64,000 nt of DNA from Rhodoblastus sp963804045 (lineage in GTDB: Bacteria; Pseudomonadota; Alphaproteobacteria; Rhizobiales; Beijerinckiaceae). Location: NCBI GenBank assembly GCA_963804045.1, contig CAWDOR010000035.1:62001-126000 (forward strand), written 5' to 3'. The position numbers and the translations under genes are program-made. Below, one piece after another: positions 61,925 to 64,000 of the stretch. Within the stretch, counting starts at the first letter, position 1; the number at the start of each line of letters is the position of its first letter. The notes below the pieces were generated by a model. It ran no database searches. It saw nothing but the letters and a program-made list of their open reading frames with translations, and was not told the origin of the DNA.

Positions 61925-63028
61925 ATGGCCAAGAGCCGCCTGTTCGAACCGCTGACCCTCGATGGCTTGAGTCTCGCCAATCGCATCGTCATCGCGCCCA
62001 TGTGCCAATATTCCGCGGAAAACGGCTGCATGACCGACTGGCATCTGGCCCATTACGGGCAACTCGCTCTGTCGGGCGCGGCGCTGCTGACGATCGAGGC
62101 GACGGCGGTGGCGCCGGAGGGCCGCATCACCTATCGCGATGCCGGCCTTTACAGCGACGCCAATGAAGCGGCTTTCGCGCGCGTGCTCGGCATGATCCGG
62201 CAATATTCGGAGATCAAGCTGGCGGTTCAGCTCGCCCACGCTGGGCGCAAGGCCTCCTGCGACGCGCCCTGGTTCGGCGGCGCGCAGATCGCGCCGGAGT
62301 CGCCCAATGGCTGGCGCACGGTCGCGCCCTCGGCTGTTGCCTTCGCCGCGCATGAGGCGGCGCCGCAGGTGCTGTCGCGCGACGACATGAACGGCGTCCG
62401 CGACGCCTTCGTCGCCAGCGCCCGCCGCGCCGCGCGACTCGGGATCGATGCGATCCAGCTTCACGGCGCTCATGGCTATCTGCTGCACCAGTTCCTGTCG
62501 CCGCTGTCCAACAAGCGCAATGATCTCTATGGCGGGTCGCTGGCCAACCGGCTGCGCTATCCGCTGGAGGTCTTCGACGCCGTGCGCGAGGCCTTTCCCC
62601 ATAATCGTCCCGTAACCATGCGCGTCTCGGGGACGGATTGGCTGGCCGGCGGCTGGACCATAGAGGAAACCTGCGCCTTCTCGCGCGAATTGGAGCGGCG
62701 CGGCTGCGCGGCGATCCATGTGTCGAGCGGCGGCCTGGCGCCGGCGCAGATTCCGATGGTGCCGGATTATCAGGTTCCCTTGGCGCGTCAGGTCAAGGGC
62801 GACGTCAACATGCCCGTGGTCGCGGTCGGGTTGATCACGGGTTTCGATCAGGCCGAAAAAATCCTCGCCGACGGCTCGGCCGATCTGATCGCCCTGGCCC
62901 GGGCCATGCTCTATAATCCGCGCTGGCCGTGGCATGCGGCGGCGCATTTCGGCGACCAGATCGTCGGCCCGCCGCAATATTTGCGCAGCTCGCCGCGCGA
63001 GCAGAAGCCGATTTTCGGCAATGGCTGA
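61925..63028 (+). CDS. NADH:flavin oxidoreductase of the Old Yellow Enzyme family (YqjM-like)
   Basis: A 367-residue FMN enzyme that reduces activated C=C bonds. YqjM-type landmarks are N-R-I-V-I-A-P-M-C-Q-Y-S near the start (Cys tuning the flavin), V-Q-L-A-H-A-G-R-K-A, the H-x-x-H-G pair in Q-L-H-G-A-H-G-Y-L-L and N-D-L-Y-G-G-S-L-A-N-R. ATG 61925 has AACAAGGA upstream. The substrate is unknown; such enzymes often act on electrophilic enones, maleimides or nitro compounds under stress. Confidence 0.93.
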   Translation: MAKSRLFEPLTLDGLSLANRIVIAPMCQYSAENGCMTDWHLAHYGQLALSGAALLTIEATAVAPEGRITYRDAGLYSDANEAAFARVLGMIRQYSEIKLAVQLAHAGRKASCDAPWFGGAQIAPESPNGWRTVAPSAVAFAAHEAAPQVLSRDDMNGVRDAFVASARRAARLGIDAIQLHGAHGYLLHQFLSPLSNKRNDLYGGSLANRLRYPLEVFDAVREAFPHNRPVTMRVSGTDWLAGGWTIEETCAFSRELERRGCAAIHVSSGGLAPAQIPMVPDYQVPLARQVKGDVNMPVVAVGLITGFDQAEKILADGSADLIALARAMLYNPRWPWHAAAHFGDQIVGPPQYLRSSPREQKPIFGNG

Positions 63029-63037
63029 CGAGCGGCT

Positions 63038-63787
63038 TCAGCCGTAGCGCCGCCAGAACACCAAGGCGACGATCGCGGCGTTGAGACAGGTAATGACGAG
63101 GCGCGCCTTGGCCGGATCGAGCCTGCGGCCGAAATGTCCTGTAACGTAACCGCCGATGGTGGCGCCGACCAGCAGCAGCGCCATCTGCCGCCATTGGATC
63201 AGTCCGCCGATAATGAAAAACAACGACGCCGTGGCGTTCATCGAGGCGTTGAGCAAATGCCGCGAGGCCTGCATATTGTTGATGCTGGTCGCGGTGAGCA
63301 CGCTCCAGGCGGCGAGCATCATCACCCCGACCGCGCCGCCGAAATAGCCGCCGTAAATGCCGAGAAAGAACTGCACGACAGGCAGGGCGTGCGGATGGAC
63401 GCTGATGCGCGCGCGCAAAAAATCGCCGAGCTTGCGGCCAAAGGCGAAAACCACCACGCCGAACAGCAGCAGGAAGGGGAAGATCGCGTCAAACAGGCTT
63501 TGCGGCGTCTTCAGCAGCAGCAGGGCGCCGAGCACGCCGCCGAGCACGCTGACCAGGGCCATGGTTGAGAGCTTGACCCCGTCAAAACCCTGAAAATCCT
63601 TACGATAGGCATAGGCCGTGGCCAGAGCGCTGGGCACCAGCGCCACCGTGCTGGTGGCGTTGGCGTTGAGCGAGGGCACGCCGGCCGCGACCAGGGCCGG
63701 CAGCGTGACGAACGAGCCGCCGCCGGCTATGGCGTTCATCGCGCCGCCGAGCAGGCCGGCGCCGACGATCAGTGCTATGTCTTGCAT
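63038..63787 (-). CDS. TSUP family membrane permease (TauE/SafE type)
   Basis: A 249-residue membrane protein with about seven or eight helices in two repeats. The TSUP signature is present: G-L-L-G-G-A-M-N-A-I-A-G-G-G-S-F-V-T-L-P in the first half and G-I-Y-G-G-Y-F-G-G-A-V-G-V-M-M-L in the second. Relatives export or import sulfite, sulfoacetate or other small organosulfur anions. It converges with the Old Yellow Enzyme gene (9 bases between stops), and no sulfur-pathway gene is next to it. Confidence 0.9.
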   Translation of the reverse strand: MQDIALIVGAGLLGGAMNAIAGGGSFVTLPALVAAGVPSLNANATSTVALVPSALATAYAYRKDFQGFDGVKLSTMALVSVLGGVLGALLLLKTPQSLFDAIFPFLLLFGVVVFAFGRKLGDFLRARISVHPHALPVVQFFLGIYGGYFGGAVGVMMLAAWSVLTATSINNMQASRHLLNASMNATASLFFIIGGLIQWRQMALLLVGATIGGYVTGHFGRRLDPAKARLVITCLNAAIVALVFWRRYG

Positions 63788-64000
63788 TGTCCTTCCCGTG
63801 ATTCAACCGGCGCCCAGACCGGTCGCTCCCGACAATTGAGTCGCGACGGTGGGCCTTGTCAATCGCTCGGGCGCTGGCGGAGCGGGCAGGGGAGACAGAG
63901 GGGCCCAAAAAAGCCGGTCGCATTTTGCATCGACCAATCCGAATTCTCTCAGTTGAAGTTCTGGATGAAGATCAGAAAACATGGTTAATATATTATAATA
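63788..64000. other. Right-edge non-coding sequence
   Basis: About 210 bases upstream of the TSUP gene with no recognisable gene. The last 40 bases become A/T-rich and probably belong to the control region of a gene beyond the window. Confidence 0.4.

Overview
The window is GC-rich throughout and reads as chromosome of an alphaproteobacterium of the order Hyphomicrobiales (Rhizobiales). This rests on several gene neighbourhoods typical of the order: a MarR-type LdtR regulator next to its L,D-transpeptidase; the run bamE / cytochrome bc1 chaperone / yceD / plsX / fabH / ihfA / MerR / tRNA-Pro; an IalB-type exported protein; a fused indolepyruvate ferredoxin oxidoreductase; and a single-chain methylmalonyl-CoA mutase. 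The tandem outer-membrane barrels and overall style suggest the Beijerinckiaceae/Methylocystaceae side of the order, but that is inference. I see no phage, insertion sequence or CRISPR array.

Layout. 1-5810 (minus): the end of a very large modular beta-repeat protein with a C-terminal Hint domain, running off the left edge. 6.1-9.0 kb: small exported or unknown proteins and icd. 9.2-11.6 kb: a PAS histidine kinase flanked by two stand-alone receiver proteins. 11.7-14.8 kb: bpt, an RDD membrane protein, a 21-bp tandem repeat, an acetyltransferase and hemB. 14.9-18.1 kb: DUF6163-type membrane protein, ldtR, L,D-transpeptidase, a tiny Cys-rich exported protein. 18.1-24.1 kb: a degenerate EAL protein, glyA, fused indolepyruvate oxidoreductase. 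24.2-27.8 kb: a tightly packed four-gene operon (drug efflux pump, glutathionyl-hydroquinone reductase, alpha/beta hydrolase, extradiol dioxygenase) that looks like a quinone/catechol unit. 28-34 kb: exported protein, M20 dipeptidase, and a pair of envelope-glycan glycosyltransferases resembling mycobacterial galactofuranosyl and arabinosyl enzymes. 34.2-41.3 kb: methylmalonyl-CoA mutase, acetyltransferase, XRE regulator, FMN reductase, patatin, peptide-binding protein. 41.5-47.8 kb: IalB protein and the fatty-acid/phospholipid cluster. 47.9-54.5 kb: MacAB-like exporter and a NitT/TauT-type importer. 54.6-60.4 kb: decayed transglutaminase, a KdpE-like regulator lacking its phospho-Asp, a long AT-rich region and two tandem outer-membrane barrels. 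60.5-63.8 kb: fumC, an Old Yellow Enzyme and a TSUP permease.

The most striking signal cuts across genes. I found eight single-base frameshifts in seven otherwise intact genes, always an extra base, and seven of the eight lie in a GAANTC hexamer that becomes GANTC (the CcrM methylation site of Alphaproteobacteria) when the frame is repaired. This looks like a methylation-linked systematic sequencing error, so I annotate these genes as whole. Real decay also exists: remnants of a DUF898 gene and of a transglutaminase, and a possible nonsense codon at the start of the MacA-like adaptor.
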